From Edaphobacter bradus (GTDB taxonomy: Bacteria > Acidobacteriota > Terriglobia > Terriglobales > Acidobacteriaceae), in assembly GCF_025685645.1 (NCBI RefSeq), contig NZ_JAGSYF010000002.1, positions 248,001 through 312,000 of the forward strand: a stretch of 64,000 bases of DNA. Direction: 5' to 3'. Shown here in pieces: positions 1-8,734 of the stretch (positions within the stretch are counted from its first letter, which is position 1; each line of letters opens with the position of its first letter). The notes under the pieces are model-generated. The model saw nothing but the letters and a program-made list of their open reading frames with translations, searched no databases and was not told the origin of the DNA. The position numbers and the translations under genes were made by a program.

Positions 1-1279
1 CTTTCGGAACAATCGTGAAGTTATTGCAAACTCCGCCTGTGCATGCAAAGTTCTGATTTTGCCACCCGGCTCCCCCATATTGCGTAAGGTCCCCGGGAAT
101 GATCGTATCGGAAGGAATCCAAGGATTGTTATGGAAGTTCGTTCCGGCAGCATTATTCTCAGCAAACCAATGCATAGCATCCAAAGCCCACAATGCTCCG
201 GTGAACGCATTGCTCGCACCTTGTGTTCCGGTGACGAATTCATTCAGTTCTGTTAAGCGATATGGAACGCTCGTGTTCGTCACGATGGGAGACAGCATAT
301 TGTTGTAAAGGTATCCGTAGGGATAGTAAGTGCAGGATCCGCTACCGCAGGGTTCAGTTCCCGTGTTTGTCGTGCCCGTTACCCATGCAGAGGACAGCAT
401 ATCCGTTGTGGCCTGGTTGGCAGTATTGCAAGTCGTACTGCTATTGCAAGCTCCTCCTCCGGCATAGAAATGCTGGGACGTGTTACTAAAAAATGTCCAC
501 GGCGAATTCTTAGCACAGTAGGCAAATCCATAGGCCCAAAATACCCTTCCTGGTGAGCCTCCGCATAACGTTCCGTTGTAAGACCTCACTCCGTTATAAG
601 AACCCGAGTCGGGCCCGGAGAAGGATGCACCCGAACCGCCGTGGTTCGCAATGTAGCCTTGAAAAGGCTCCCAGTAAGTGTTGACATAATTCGAAAGAGT
701 TGCGTTTGCGTCTTCTTCGTTGCCCAAGGCGAAGGAATGGACCCACGGTGAATAGGCCGCAGTTCCCCAGATATAACCCACCATCTGAGCATCGTAGGAT
801 TCGTTATTCGTCCCCAGCACTCCCGGGCTGTTATCGATAGGCACCGAGTACATCACCTTCACACCTGCAACTGGCGCGAAACCAAACAGACTGTCGATGT
901 CTTGGTCGGTGGGCTGGTAGAGGTTGACTGTACCCCCGCCGATACGCAAGTTCCTGATGCTCATTTGCTGAAAAAGATTGATCAGTTGTGTGTTGGCAGA
1001 AGAAAAAAAGTATCCGGATACTCCAAATTGCCCTGAGCCCATGCTTTGGGTCTCAAAGCTCATTCCGATGAAATCGTTCGGGATGACGTAGCCAGTAGTG
1101 ATGTTGTTATATGTCGCGTTTACCGTTTGGCTAATGTTGGTCTGAGCGGATCCTGCGCCGGACAGGAAGCAGATCACGGCCCATCCAACCAAGGCCCGCG
1201 TTCGAACGACCCGGGCCACCGTATGCACAGCAGAAACGTTAGGCGTTACTCTCTTGCTTCCCAACTGTCTTTTATACAT
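1..1279 (-). CDS. GH79-like secreted glycoside hydrolase (3' end outside the window)
   Basis: The reading frame starts at the ATG at 1279, behind a strong GGGAGGGG ribosome site, and runs open off the left edge (426 codons visible). An N-terminal export signal ends near residue 46 (GAGSAQT). The core looks like a TIM-barrel retaining glycosidase of the GH79 / heparanase type: an IGMSFE strand near residue 71, LRIGGG near 111, a candidate acid/base Glu188 in LGNEED, and a candidate nucleophile Glu344 in RLTELNEF. Family knowledge suggests release of uronic acid or related sugars from glycans, and the neighbouring hexuronate-type permease would fit that. Two copies of the locus operator lie 85-220 bp upstream. 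The assignment to GH79 rather than another clan A family is inferred from motifs only. Confidence 0.65.
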   Translation of the reverse strand, partial: MYKRQLGSKRVTPNVSAVHTVARVVRTRALVGWAVICFLSGAGSAQTNISQTVNATYNNITTGYVIPNDFIGMSFETQSMGSGQFGVSGYFFSSANTQLINLFQQMSIRNLRIGGGTVNLYQPTDQDIDSLFGFAPVAGVKVMYSVPIDNSPGVLGTNNESYDAQMVGYIWGTAAYSPWVHSFALGNEEDANATLSNYVNTYWEPFQGYIANHGGSGASFSGPDSGSYNGVRSYNGTLCGGSPGRVFWAYGFAYCAKNSPWTFFSNTSQHFYAGGGACNSSTTCNTANQATTDMLSSAWVTGTTNTGTEPCGSGSCTYYPYGYLYNNMLSPIVTNTSVPYRLTELNEFVTGTQGASNAFTGALWALDAMHWFAENNAAGTNFHNNPWIPSDTIIPGDLTQYGGAGWQNQNFACTGGVCNNFTIVPK

Positions 1280-1363
1280 GGAGTTGCCCCTCCCATGACC
1301 AAGATTGTTTTGCAATGGGTGCGACGGGAAGCCACTATAAGGTTGCGAGCGATTCTTTGTCAA

Positions 1364-1375
1364 GATACCGGTCTC
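1364..1375. promoter_or_regulatory. Putative LacI-family operator, site 1
   Basis: GATACCGGTCTC is a near-perfect palindrome with a central CG, as is typical for LacI-family operators. It lies 85 bp upstream of the GH79-like start codon and matches six other sites in the locus. Confidence 0.55.
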
Positions 1376-1486
1376 ACATCTTAACTTAGAGATGGGAAAC
1401 CATATTATGCCCTTTTATTTCTCACTCCAATCGCGTTGTTAGAGACTAGCGCCATCCGTCTAGAACCCTATTCTGTTTTGGAGTGA

Positions 1487-1498
1487 GAGATCGGTCTC
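1487..1498. promoter_or_regulatory. Putative LacI-family operator, site 2
   Basis: GAGATCGGTCTC lies 123 bp from site 1 in the same intergenic region. Paired sites at this distance would allow repression by looping, which is an inference. Confidence 0.5.
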
Positions 1499-1606
1499 GC
1501 TGCAATTCATCGCGCCAGACTTGACGCCCTCAAACAACAGGACTCTTGAGACCTAGTTTCCACAGGACGGATGTTTTCTCAGTCATTTTGCGCTTTAGCG
1601 CGTTTC

Positions 1607-3796
1607 TCACAGCTCCATCACGACAGCGGCAGAACGGGCTGGAATCGTGACAGTTCCCGACGTCGGTTTGGCATCCGGCTCCTCCGGAGTGGCAATGACC
1701 AGCGTGCCCGGGTTCGGCAACTCCACACTGGCAGTATTCATCTTATCGAACTCCTGATTAATGACGACAACCGCACGCTTGCCAGACTCCGTCACGAAGA
1801 CGGAATAGCGGTGGGCGCCGTCAGAGACGACGTTGGCTCCCAAAGTGTCGCGGAATTCAGCATCCCATAACCACGCTTTATATTTGCATCGCAGGGCATC
1901 GATCTTCTGACCATATGCCAGCGTCAATGGAAAATCGCTCAGGTGACCTTTGAAGTTGAAAGGCTCATAACTGATGATGTATCGAAACAGCAAGATCTCA
2001 TTGAGCTGCTCGCGATCATCAAAGCCATTGACTGCGGCCATGATTGGAGCATGTGGTGCAATATATCGTTCGATTGGCGTCTCGCTTCCCCGAAAGTACG
2101 ACACCGGATAATACTGGGTCAGCCAGTCCTGCGGCCCTTCCCCTGCGAAGAGAAAATCGGAATTGATCTCGTTCGCGCTAACGCGCAGCTGCCTGGCAAG
2201 GGGAATGTCGCCGGAGTAGAGATAACCTGGTGGGGTGTATCCGTGCTCGTCACTAAACGAATATTTCACCTGGCCGTGATAGCACACTTCGTCAAAAAGC
2301 CAGCCGGCAGCATTCAAGCGCAGGAGCTTCTGGAATTCCTTCGTGGCGATATCGCGATAAGCAGGAGAACAGAAGTCCATCACCGCAAACGGCCGATTGT
2401 TGATCCCCTCCAATTGCGTTGGCGTGTGATAACTGTCGCCGGGGTACACATATTGGAGACCGTAAGGATCAGTGCTCGCATACCGATATAGTTCCTTTTT
2501 GTACCACTCGGTGGTCATATCGGCCCACGGAAACTTGCCGAAGAGAATGACCTTCACACCCTTTGCCTGAATCTGAGCGATCGCATCGTACAACTCCTGC
2601 CACGTACCCAAGCCTGGATCGGTATCTTGCGAAGGATTGCCCCGGTCCTGGCCGCCAAGGTTCCAGCCAACCAGCTGAATCGCTTTTACTCCATTCTTGA
2701 CGCACTCGTCGCCGTACTTCACAAGATCTGTGTACGGAATGCGAAATTCCTCTTCCGACGAATTGATCTGCAACTGCTGCCACGAATGTACCTCCAAGGC
2801 CCAGGCGGGAATCTGCGGCGGCTTGTACCACGTGTTCCGCCATTGCTTGTAGAGATCAATCCCGGCATGCCAGTCTCCACGGTAGCAACGTAAAACCACG
2901 GGGACGAGATTCACGGTTGAATGAGGCCGCGCGAAGATGAAATGAGACGTGCGAAAGTCCAGGTGTACCGGGAGACCGGAGATTTGATCTCCGGATGGAA
3001 CCCTCTGCACATCGACCGAATGGGCAGCTACGCTCGAAAACGGAGCTAGATTATTGATTACGCCTGGGTGCTGCTCGAACGTGTACTGCAAGAGATACCG
3101 GGAACTGGAGTCTTGCATTTCCACATACAGACCCTCATGCCCGGATTGAATGAGACAGAAGAGGCTGTGGCAGGAGTCGAAGGTCTTCGTCGGGAAATCA
3201 ACACCCCAATAACCCTTCTCATTGGCAAAATGCGGATACACTTCTGCGGATTCGAGATTGTCATACCGCATGATCTTGGCCTCCATTCGCGCATCTCGCG
3301 CAGGAGGATCGAGGTCGCCAAGATAGGGATAGTCAATCGTTTCTACATGTAGATCAGAATCGTTGACGAGTGTGCCGTCGAAGGTCAGGGCACCATTCTG
3401 CAGCGTTACCATGGCAATGAAGGTGATAGGCAGAACACCACCATGTTCGCTTATCAAGTCCTTCCATTGCAGGCGTACCTGACGATCCGAAAGCCTTTCT
3501 ACTTTGGAGGCGCGTTGTTTCTGTCCGAGCACGAAATTGTCGCGGCGGGTAGGAAGCGGAGCATGAAGGCGAAAGGAAACACCAAGTTCAGCACGCCTTT
3601 GGATCGCCCAAAAGGGCGACTTCCGGTGCAATCGGGTTAGCGCGCCTGTTCTGACATCAAAGGCAGCAAGAAGCGTTTCATCCTCTAACACCACCTCGCC
3701 CAATGCAGTGCTTTGTTCAGCATCCAGAACTGCGCCACCTGCCATTACACTCAGAGCAGATAGGCCAGCAAGCTTGTTAAAGGTTCTTCTGTTCAT
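1607..3796 (-). CDS. DUF6259-type Tat-exported glycosidase-like protein (copy 1)
   Basis: The protein has 729 residues from the ATG at 3796. That start is chosen because it puts a twin-arginine signal (NRRTFNKL) at the extreme N-terminus; the longer frame begins with TTG and adds only 14 residues. The sequence resembles the DUF6259 family. It has a beta-sandwich N-terminal half and a TIM-barrel-like half (VKAIQLVGWNLGGQD, WLFDEVCYHG, FAGEGPQDW), and ends in a beta domain. Conserved acidic residues in DEVC and AGEGP are plausible catalytic groups by analogy to retaining clan D enzymes, but this is inference. A close paralogue lies at 8735-10915. The gene is third in a minus-strand series after the M24 and DUF5054 genes. 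The substrate is unknown. Confidence 0.7.
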   Translation of the reverse strand: MNRRTFNKLAGLSALSVMAGGAVLDAEQSTALGEVVLEDETLLAAFDVRTGALTRLHRKSPFWAIQRRAELGVSFRLHAPLPTRRDNFVLGQKQRASKVERLSDRQVRLQWKDLISEHGGVLPITFIAMVTLQNGALTFDGTLVNDSDLHVETIDYPYLGDLDPPARDARMEAKIMRYDNLESAEVYPHFANEKGYWGVDFPTKTFDSCHSLFCLIQSGHEGLYVEMQDSSSRYLLQYTFEQHPGVINNLAPFSSVAAHSVDVQRVPSGDQISGLPVHLDFRTSHFIFARPHSTVNLVPVVLRCYRGDWHAGIDLYKQWRNTWYKPPQIPAWALEVHSWQQLQINSSEEEFRIPYTDLVKYGDECVKNGVKAIQLVGWNLGGQDRGNPSQDTDPGLGTWQELYDAIAQIQAKGVKVILFGKFPWADMTTEWYKKELYRYASTDPYGLQYVYPGDSYHTPTQLEGINNRPFAVMDFCSPAYRDIATKEFQKLLRLNAAGWLFDEVCYHGQVKYSFSDEHGYTPPGYLYSGDIPLARQLRVSANEINSDFLFAGEGPQDWLTQYYPVSYFRGSETPIERYIAPHAPIMAAVNGFDDREQLNEILLFRYIISYEPFNFKGHLSDFPLTLAYGQKIDALRCKYKAWLWDAEFRDTLGANVVSDGAHRYSVFVTESGKRAVVVINQEFDKMNTASVELPNPGTLVIATPEEPDAKPTSGTVTIPARSAAVVMEL

Positions 3797-3888
3797 TGAG
3801 CGTTCACCCACCGGTTCATGTTCGATCTTCCCCTCCAAGGCTCATCTTCTTTCGGATTCTTGATGATCATTTCGATTGCAGTAAACAT

Positions 3889-5982
3889 TCAACACTTGAG
3901 GGTAAATCGGAAACGCATGTCCTCCCCATACCACATGAGGTAGTTCGTCCCCCAAGCATTGTTGAAGAGGTTGCAATGAACGCCTTTGGAAAGATCGGGT
4001 TGTGATTTGGAGAAGTTCAAAGGTGATTTTTCGCCGAACGCAAACAATGGTGCGTCCAGCGTTTCAATCGCCAGTACTTCGTTCCCATCCTTGTAACGGA
4101 GGCCGGTGTCGACGGCATGCAGATGCCGGCCTCCGGACGGCACCACTTCAAACGGAGAGATCTCCTCGCCTGACTTGTCCATCATCCAGCTCTCCGCTCC
4201 TGAAGTAACAGGATTGAAAGTAAGCCAGAGTGCCTCGGGAAGACGGGTCGCTGGCTTTTGAAACCAGGAAAAGTTCAAGCGAATAACCGGCTCGCGCCGC
4301 GGCAGGATCAGCTCGAGATACATTTGCTGCGGAAACGCAGCCTTCCCTGATTCCAGCGCTTTCGAATCCCGGACTTCGAGACGTGCTACCAAGCGGTGGC
4401 CTTCTGCATCTTCTTTGCATCTGGCCTCAATCAGCGAAGGCATCCGGTTGCGGCTTTCCGCACCAAATCGTTCGATGTTTGGCTTTCCAAAGTCTTTCTT
4501 CGCCCAATCGACAGCGCTAATAATGTAGTTCGACATAAAGCGCGCGTAGTCTTGCTGCGAAAGCGTTTGATACGAGAAGAGTGCGAGGGGATAATCCTCT
4601 GTGGCCCATTCCCTGCCCGTGGCCTGGTTACGAAGTCGACAGATCGCACCCGTCTGCGCGTCGAGGCGAAGCACGAAATGCTCTGTCTCGAGTTCTTTCC
4701 CGACCCATTCTTTTGACGACCGCGACAGTTGCGGCTTCTTCGCGTCGAGATTGCGAAGCGCGGTTCGCGCCTGGGTTTGCAGTGTTTCAGGGAGCGCACT
4801 AATTCCATCGAAGAGGTTCTGGCGCTTCTCCTCCCAACTGTGCTTAACAACTTCATAGTTCTTCGTATGAAGCATCCTGGCCAAATCCGCTGGCTCATAG
4901 TTGTCGAAGTCAAGCCACGTCTTTGTGTCGGTGCCCCAAGTGTGTTCCGGCACCAGAAGCAAGCGCCGCAAGAGTCCCACATCCGTGGTGTCCCCAATTC
5001 GAAACTTCCCGTCGGCGATCCACGCCTGGCGTAGCCTGGCGATTTCGCGATATCTCGCTATTTTCAGTGGATCGCTCGAAATCCCATAGATCCACGTATC
5101 ACCGATTTCCTGCGTTACCACAGGCAAGTTGGCACGGAACGGTTCGACAGCGTTCGCAATCTCCGTAAGATTTGTGGCAGTGACACGAGCGTTTGGAAAC
5201 TGCGCTCCGAAGTCGGAATAGATCTTCTCGATCTCTTCCGGTTTGTGCGGCCCGCTGTTGTCCCCTCGGACGACGATTGCGATAGCCAAGTCAGAGTTCG
5301 GCACAGTTGCGACGCTTCCGTATCCGTGGTGATACATGACCACTAGTTCCTTACCGCCTACTTCTTTCCAGCGGAATACCGGAGGCACTTCAGCGGGCAT
5401 GCTCGCTCCGTTTACGCCAATGTCGATGAACTTCACTCCCGAGTCGACGAGGGGGCTAATCAGGCCGCGGGTGTGGCCCGGGACGTCCGTCATTTTGGCT
5501 CCGGTAGTCGTACGCCCAAACCGACGATCGAGTGCTCCTGACAATGCTGTGGCGCCTGAGATCATGGAACGGTCCATCAACTCCGTCTGCCAGCTGAAAG
5601 GCAAAGCGTGCCACGCGATGTCACCCTTGGAGATGGCCTGCTCCATCCGTTCCCGGTCTCTCGGCGCAGCCTGCTCAAGGTACTCATAGAGCAACCATGA
5701 TCCGGTGGTCCAAACGTAAGGATGCTTGCCGGTATTGCGCATCTCATCTGCCAACTGGATCGCCCGCGGGAAGAACTCGGTGAAGTAGCGATTGACCACT
5801 GCTGCCTGGGTGTTGACGAACCCCGCATCAAAGTGACACTTGAACATCACCAGGACTCGCTTGATCGCCAAGTCAGGCACCGGTGCTGTCGGAGCAGTTT
5901 GCAGGGAAAGGGCTTCGTACGGGTCGTACGTAAGGATGCCTCCAAGGGCAGCAACAGACTTCAAGAATTCGCGACGTTTCAT
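3889..5982 (-). CDS. DUF5054 protein, GH38-like, Tat-exported
   Basis: The protein has 697 residues from the ATG at 5982, which gives the Tat signal MKRREFLKSVAALGG. The N-terminal domain matches the DUF5054 / alpha-mannosidase-like barrel: a CHFDAGF strand near residue 50 is reminiscent of the HxHxD motif of GH38, with TTGSW and WHALPFSWQTE following. The C-terminal half is a beta-rich domain like those behind GH38 barrels. The family has no firmly known substrate. The gene follows the M24 gene at 6062-7216 and precedes the DUF6259 gene at 1607-3796, so the three probably form one transcript and act on the same glycan outside the cytoplasm. Confidence 0.7.
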   Translation of the reverse strand: MKRREFLKSVAALGGILTYDPYEALSLQTAPTAPVPDLAIKRVLVMFKCHFDAGFVNTQAAVVNRYFTEFFPRAIQLADEMRNTGKHPYVWTTGSWLLYEYLEQAAPRDRERMEQAISKGDIAWHALPFSWQTELMDRSMISGATALSGALDRRFGRTTTGAKMTDVPGHTRGLISPLVDSGVKFIDIGVNGASMPAEVPPVFRWKEVGGKELVVMYHHGYGSVATVPNSDLAIAIVVRGDNSGPHKPEEIEKIYSDFGAQFPNARVTATNLTEIANAVEPFRANLPVVTQEIGDTWIYGISSDPLKIARYREIARLRQAWIADGKFRIGDTTDVGLLRRLLLVPEHTWGTDTKTWLDFDNYEPADLARMLHTKNYEVVKHSWEEKRQNLFDGISALPETLQTQARTALRNLDAKKPQLSRSSKEWVGKELETEHFVLRLDAQTGAICRLRNQATGREWATEDYPLALFSYQTLSQQDYARFMSNYIISAVDWAKKDFGKPNIERFGAESRNRMPSLIEARCKEDAEGHRLVARLEVRDSKALESGKAAFPQQMYLELILPRREPVIRLNFSWFQKPATRLPEALWLTFNPVTSGAESWMMDKSGEEISPFEVVPSGGRHLHAVDTGLRYKDGNEVLAIETLDAPLFAFGEKSPLNFSKSQPDLSKGVHCNLFNNAWGTNYLMWYGEDMRFRFTLKC

Positions 5983-6061
5983 GCAGTTTTCCATCTCAGA
6001 GCTCATTAAATCCGTGCATTCCAACTGCGTTCAACTCTAACCCCTGACAAGTGGTGTTTCA

Positions 6062-7216
6062 TCAGGCAAGCAGTACGCCCGCAGAACGATATACATTTCC
6101 ATTGCAACGTGTTTCGACCACAGGGAGACGTGGTGTGCTGGTAAGCACTTCTAACTCCCCATCGCGGAACACGACGGTGTCTTCGACCTTTGCGCCTTGC
6201 AGGTTGGGGTTCCATGCCATCAGCTGTGGGTTCAGGACGTGTTCTGTACCTCCTGGCCGTGCAATCCACTCGCGCTCCCAATAGCCGATTGCTCCTCCCT
6301 GATGGTGCATCTGCTCTTCGCCGGAGTAGCCTTGCGCCGTGTAGCGTTCGCGGGCCACTTCGAACAGTTCCCCGGCAGTTGCGCCTTCCCGCGTCGCATC
6401 CATCAGAGCGGCGTTCACCGCCTCAGCTGCCTCAAACTTCTCCTCCAGTTCTGCGGGCATAGCGCCAAAGTGAACATAGCGAGTGATAGAAGCGACCAAG
6501 CCCCAACGCCGGGCGCAAATATTCAACATACCGAATCGATCAAGTACGCCGTCTCGCGCTACAGCGTGCCGGTAGTTACGAATCCGTGCGTCAACGGCTA
6601 TAAGAAGAACAGACGGCAGAATGCGCTTCGCCAATAGCTGCTGCGCCACTAATGCCTGCATCGTGGCTTCGCTCATTCCGGGATGGAGGAGAAAAAGAGA
6701 ATTCGTTACAGCGTCTGCTACGTTTTCGCCCAGCCAGCGGTAACGCGCGATTTCCCCCTCAGTCAGCAAGGAACGCAGCCCCTTCATGGAGACGACAGGC
6801 AGTCCAAGGGAGGCATCATCTCCACCAAGCCTCCCCTCGCTAACGATCCTTCGAGCAGACTCTGTTGGATTGCTTGCATACCATGGCTCGATCAGCGCCT
6901 GGTACCCGAGATCTGCAAACTCTTCCTTGGCAAGTCTCGGTGCTTCGTTGTTTGAGGTCAGATAGTAGGTATCGCCGTTGCGCGTAAAGAGCAGGCTTCC
7001 AGGCCCTGTCTCACGAGTCACTGCAACGCGTATCTCAACCACGCCGGCCGTAGCCCAGGCAATGTTTTCGTGACGCGACACGATTAATCCGTCCAGCAAG
7101 TGAACCTCGAGAAACTCCTGGATGCGCTGGTGCTTCTGAGCCCGCTCCGTCGCCCGCTCTCTTACCGGAAACAACTCTTTCTCGTTTTCAAGAAAGCTCG
7201 GTGACTTGTTCTTCAT
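6062..7216 (-). CDS. M24-fold (creatinase/prolidase-like) protein lacking canonical metal ligands
   Basis: The start is uncertain. ATG at 7216 (MKNKSPSF) is used because the longer TTG start at 7249 would lie inside a palindromic operator; ATG 7240 is also possible. The length of about 384 residues fits the family: an N-terminal creatinase-like domain and a pita-bread C-terminal domain (MHHQGGAIGYWEREW, NPNLQGAKVEDTVV). In metal-dependent members the second domain carries an aspartate pair before ITR. Here that stretch reads CARRWGLVASITR, with no aspartates, so the enzyme may be metal-free like creatinase or non-catalytic. It is the first gene of a minus-strand set with two glycosidase-like genes, an unusual setting for a peptidase-fold protein. 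Confidence 0.65.
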   Translation of the reverse strand: MKNKSPSFLENEKELFPVRERATERAQKHQRIQEFLEVHLLDGLIVSRHENIAWATAGVVEIRVAVTRETGPGSLLFTRNGDTYYLTSNNEAPRLAKEEFADLGYQALIEPWYASNPTESARRIVSEGRLGGDDASLGLPVVSMKGLRSLLTEGEIARYRWLGENVADAVTNSLFLLHPGMSEATMQALVAQQLLAKRILPSVLLIAVDARIRNYRHAVARDGVLDRFGMLNICARRWGLVASITRYVHFGAMPAELEEKFEAAEAVNAALMDATREGATAGELFEVARERYTAQGYSGEEQMHHQGGAIGYWEREWIARPGGTEHVLNPQLMAWNPNLQGAKVEDTVVFRDGELEVLTSTPRLPVVETRCNGNVYRSAGVLLA

Positions 7217-7246
7217 TTGGGAGATTCTATACGATGCCATCGATGA

Positions 7247-7256
7247 CAATCGATTG
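7247..7256. promoter_or_regulatory. Palindromic operator CAATCGATTG between divergent genes
   Basis: A perfect 10-bp palindrome with a central CG lies between the M24-like gene (minus) and the MFS permease (plus). The same 10-mer recurs upstream of the GH2 gene, so it is likely a second LacI-type operator controlling the catabolic genes. The cognate regulator is not obvious in the window. Confidence 0.5.
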
Positions 7257-7321
7257 ACAATTGAATCAGTGCCGCACTATAGTCCCTCCTTAGTTAAGCC
7301 TGCACCATCCCTAGCCCTGAT

Positions 7322-8665
7322 GTGGAGTGGCTTCTGCTCATCATAAGAAGTACTGCGGCAACAACCGAACGCGAAGAGGGAGTGTCGAAGGATGACGCAA
7401 CGGGGGAGATATCCCTTGCGTCGACGCACCCCATGCTATCTCGCCGGAGATGGTGGATTCTCGCTCTCCTCTGCGCGATCACTGCCATTAACTTCATCGA
7501 TCGACAGACCGTCTCGGTCCTAGCTCCGTTGATCAAACCGATCTTTCATCTCTCCAATGCAGCCTACGGCAGAGTCGTTGCTGCCTTTCAGTTCGGCATG
7601 CTGACCGGCGAACTGCCTATGGGTTGGGTCATGGATCGATGGGGTTGCCAGCTAGGATTGATCGCGGCGGTTCTCTGGTGGTCAACCGCCACGGGCTCAC
7701 AAGCCTTCATGCGATCCGGGCTGCAACTCGGCATCATGCGCTTCTGGATGGGAACTGGCGAGTGCGGGAACTACTCTGGTGGCACGAAAACAGTGTCCCG
7801 AATCTTCCCCAAGGGCGAACGAACCCTGGCTCTGGGTATCTTCAACAGCGGGAGTGTGATCGGCGCAGTAGTTGCACCTCCCTTCATCGTCTACCTGGCG
7901 CAACGCTATGGGTTTCGTGCCGCATTCCTTGCACCTGCTCTTCTCGGTGTCGTCTGGGCGTTCCTTTGGTGGCTCACGTATCGCGGGCCTTCGGAAGTAA
8001 CCGCGCAAGACGCTATGCAAACAGTACCTCTTGCTTCTCTCTTCTCTCAGTCATCTACCTGGGCTGTCATGCTCTGCCGTTTTTTTGTCGGCCCGGTCAT
8101 CCAGTTCTATTGGTACTGGCTCCCCAGCTATCTGTATAGCGTCAGGCACCTCTCGCTCATCCGAGTCGGCGGGTTGTCATGGATTCCATTTTTTCTCGGT
8201 GGCGCTGGTGGAGTCGCGGGCGGAATGGCCGCAGGTTGGTTGCACAAGCGAGGGACTAGCACCTACAACGTTCGCCGCAGCACGATGCTTGGCAGCAGTA
8301 TGTTTTGCTTTGCGAGCTTCCTTGTTCCCTTCTGCCCTAGCATGCCTATCTCACTTCTGATTATCAGCATCGCGATCTTCGGGCATAACTTCCTCTCGGC
8401 GAACATGTACGGCGCAATTACAGACCTCTTTCCCGAGAACGCCGTAGGGCGCGCGACTGGTTTGAGCGGAGTTGCTGGCAGCCTAAGCGGGCTCCTCTTC
8501 CCTTTGTTGACAGGGGTGCTCGTAGACCGGAGTTCGTATACTCCAGTCTTTATACTTGCCGCAGCCATGCCTCTCATGGGAACAATCTCGTTGTTCCTCC
8601 TGGCACAGCGAGATCGTTTCAACGCGCCTCACCAGACGCCCGAATGTATGAAGTATCCTAAGTGA
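7322..8665 (+). CDS. MFS transporter, hexuronate (ExuT / ACS family) type
   Basis: The protein has up to 447 residues and 12 predicted membrane segments. The first segment contains NFIDRQTVSVLAPLIK, a hallmark of the anion:cation symporter branch that includes hexuronate permeases. The GECGNYSGGTKTVSRIFP stretch and the PKGERTLALGIFNSGSVIG loop fit the same branch. The start is uncertain: GTG at 7322, GTG near 7382 after GAAGAGGGA, or ATG at 7433 just before the first membrane helix. It is divergent from the M24-like gene, with a CAATCGATTG palindrome between them. Import of glucuronate- or galacturonate-like products of the nearby hydrolases is the most likely role; the exact substrate is inferred. 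Confidence 0.75.
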   Translation: MEWLLLIIRSTAATTEREEGVSKDDATGEISLASTHPMLSRRRWWILALLCAITAINFIDRQTVSVLAPLIKPIFHLSNAAYGRVVAAFQFGMLTGELPMGWVMDRWGCQLGLIAAVLWWSTATGSQAFMRSGLQLGIMRFWMGTGECGNYSGGTKTVSRIFPKGERTLALGIFNSGSVIGAVVAPPFIVYLAQRYGFRAAFLAPALLGVVWAFLWWLTYRGPSEVTAQDAMQTVPLASLFSQSSTWAVMLCRFFVGPVIQFYWYWLPSYLYSVRHLSLIRVGGLSWIPFFLGGAGGVAGGMAAGWLHKRGTSTYNVRRSTMLGSSMFCFASFLVPFCPSMPISLLIISIAIFGHNFLSANMYGAITDLFPENAVGRATGLSGVAGSLSGLLFPLLTGVLVDRSSYTPVFILAAAMPLMGTISLFLLAQRDRFNAPHQTPECMKYPK

Positions 8666-8734
8666 ATACGGTGCCAATTACTCCCCGGCTGCGTAGCGGA
8701 GGTAGTAATTGCACTCGATTCTCAGATTCTCATG

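Larger units (their letters stand above)
1280..1606. other. Intergenic region with two operators
   Basis: No coding sequence was recognised. It contains the promoter side of the GH79-like gene, including two copies of the GAnACCGrTCTC operator motif, and the 3' side of the DUF6259 gene. Confidence 0.6.

Noticed and set aside
1943..2491. A 182-residue plus-strand protein
   Set aside because: Antisense to the DUF6259 gene, with no ribosome site or family motif.
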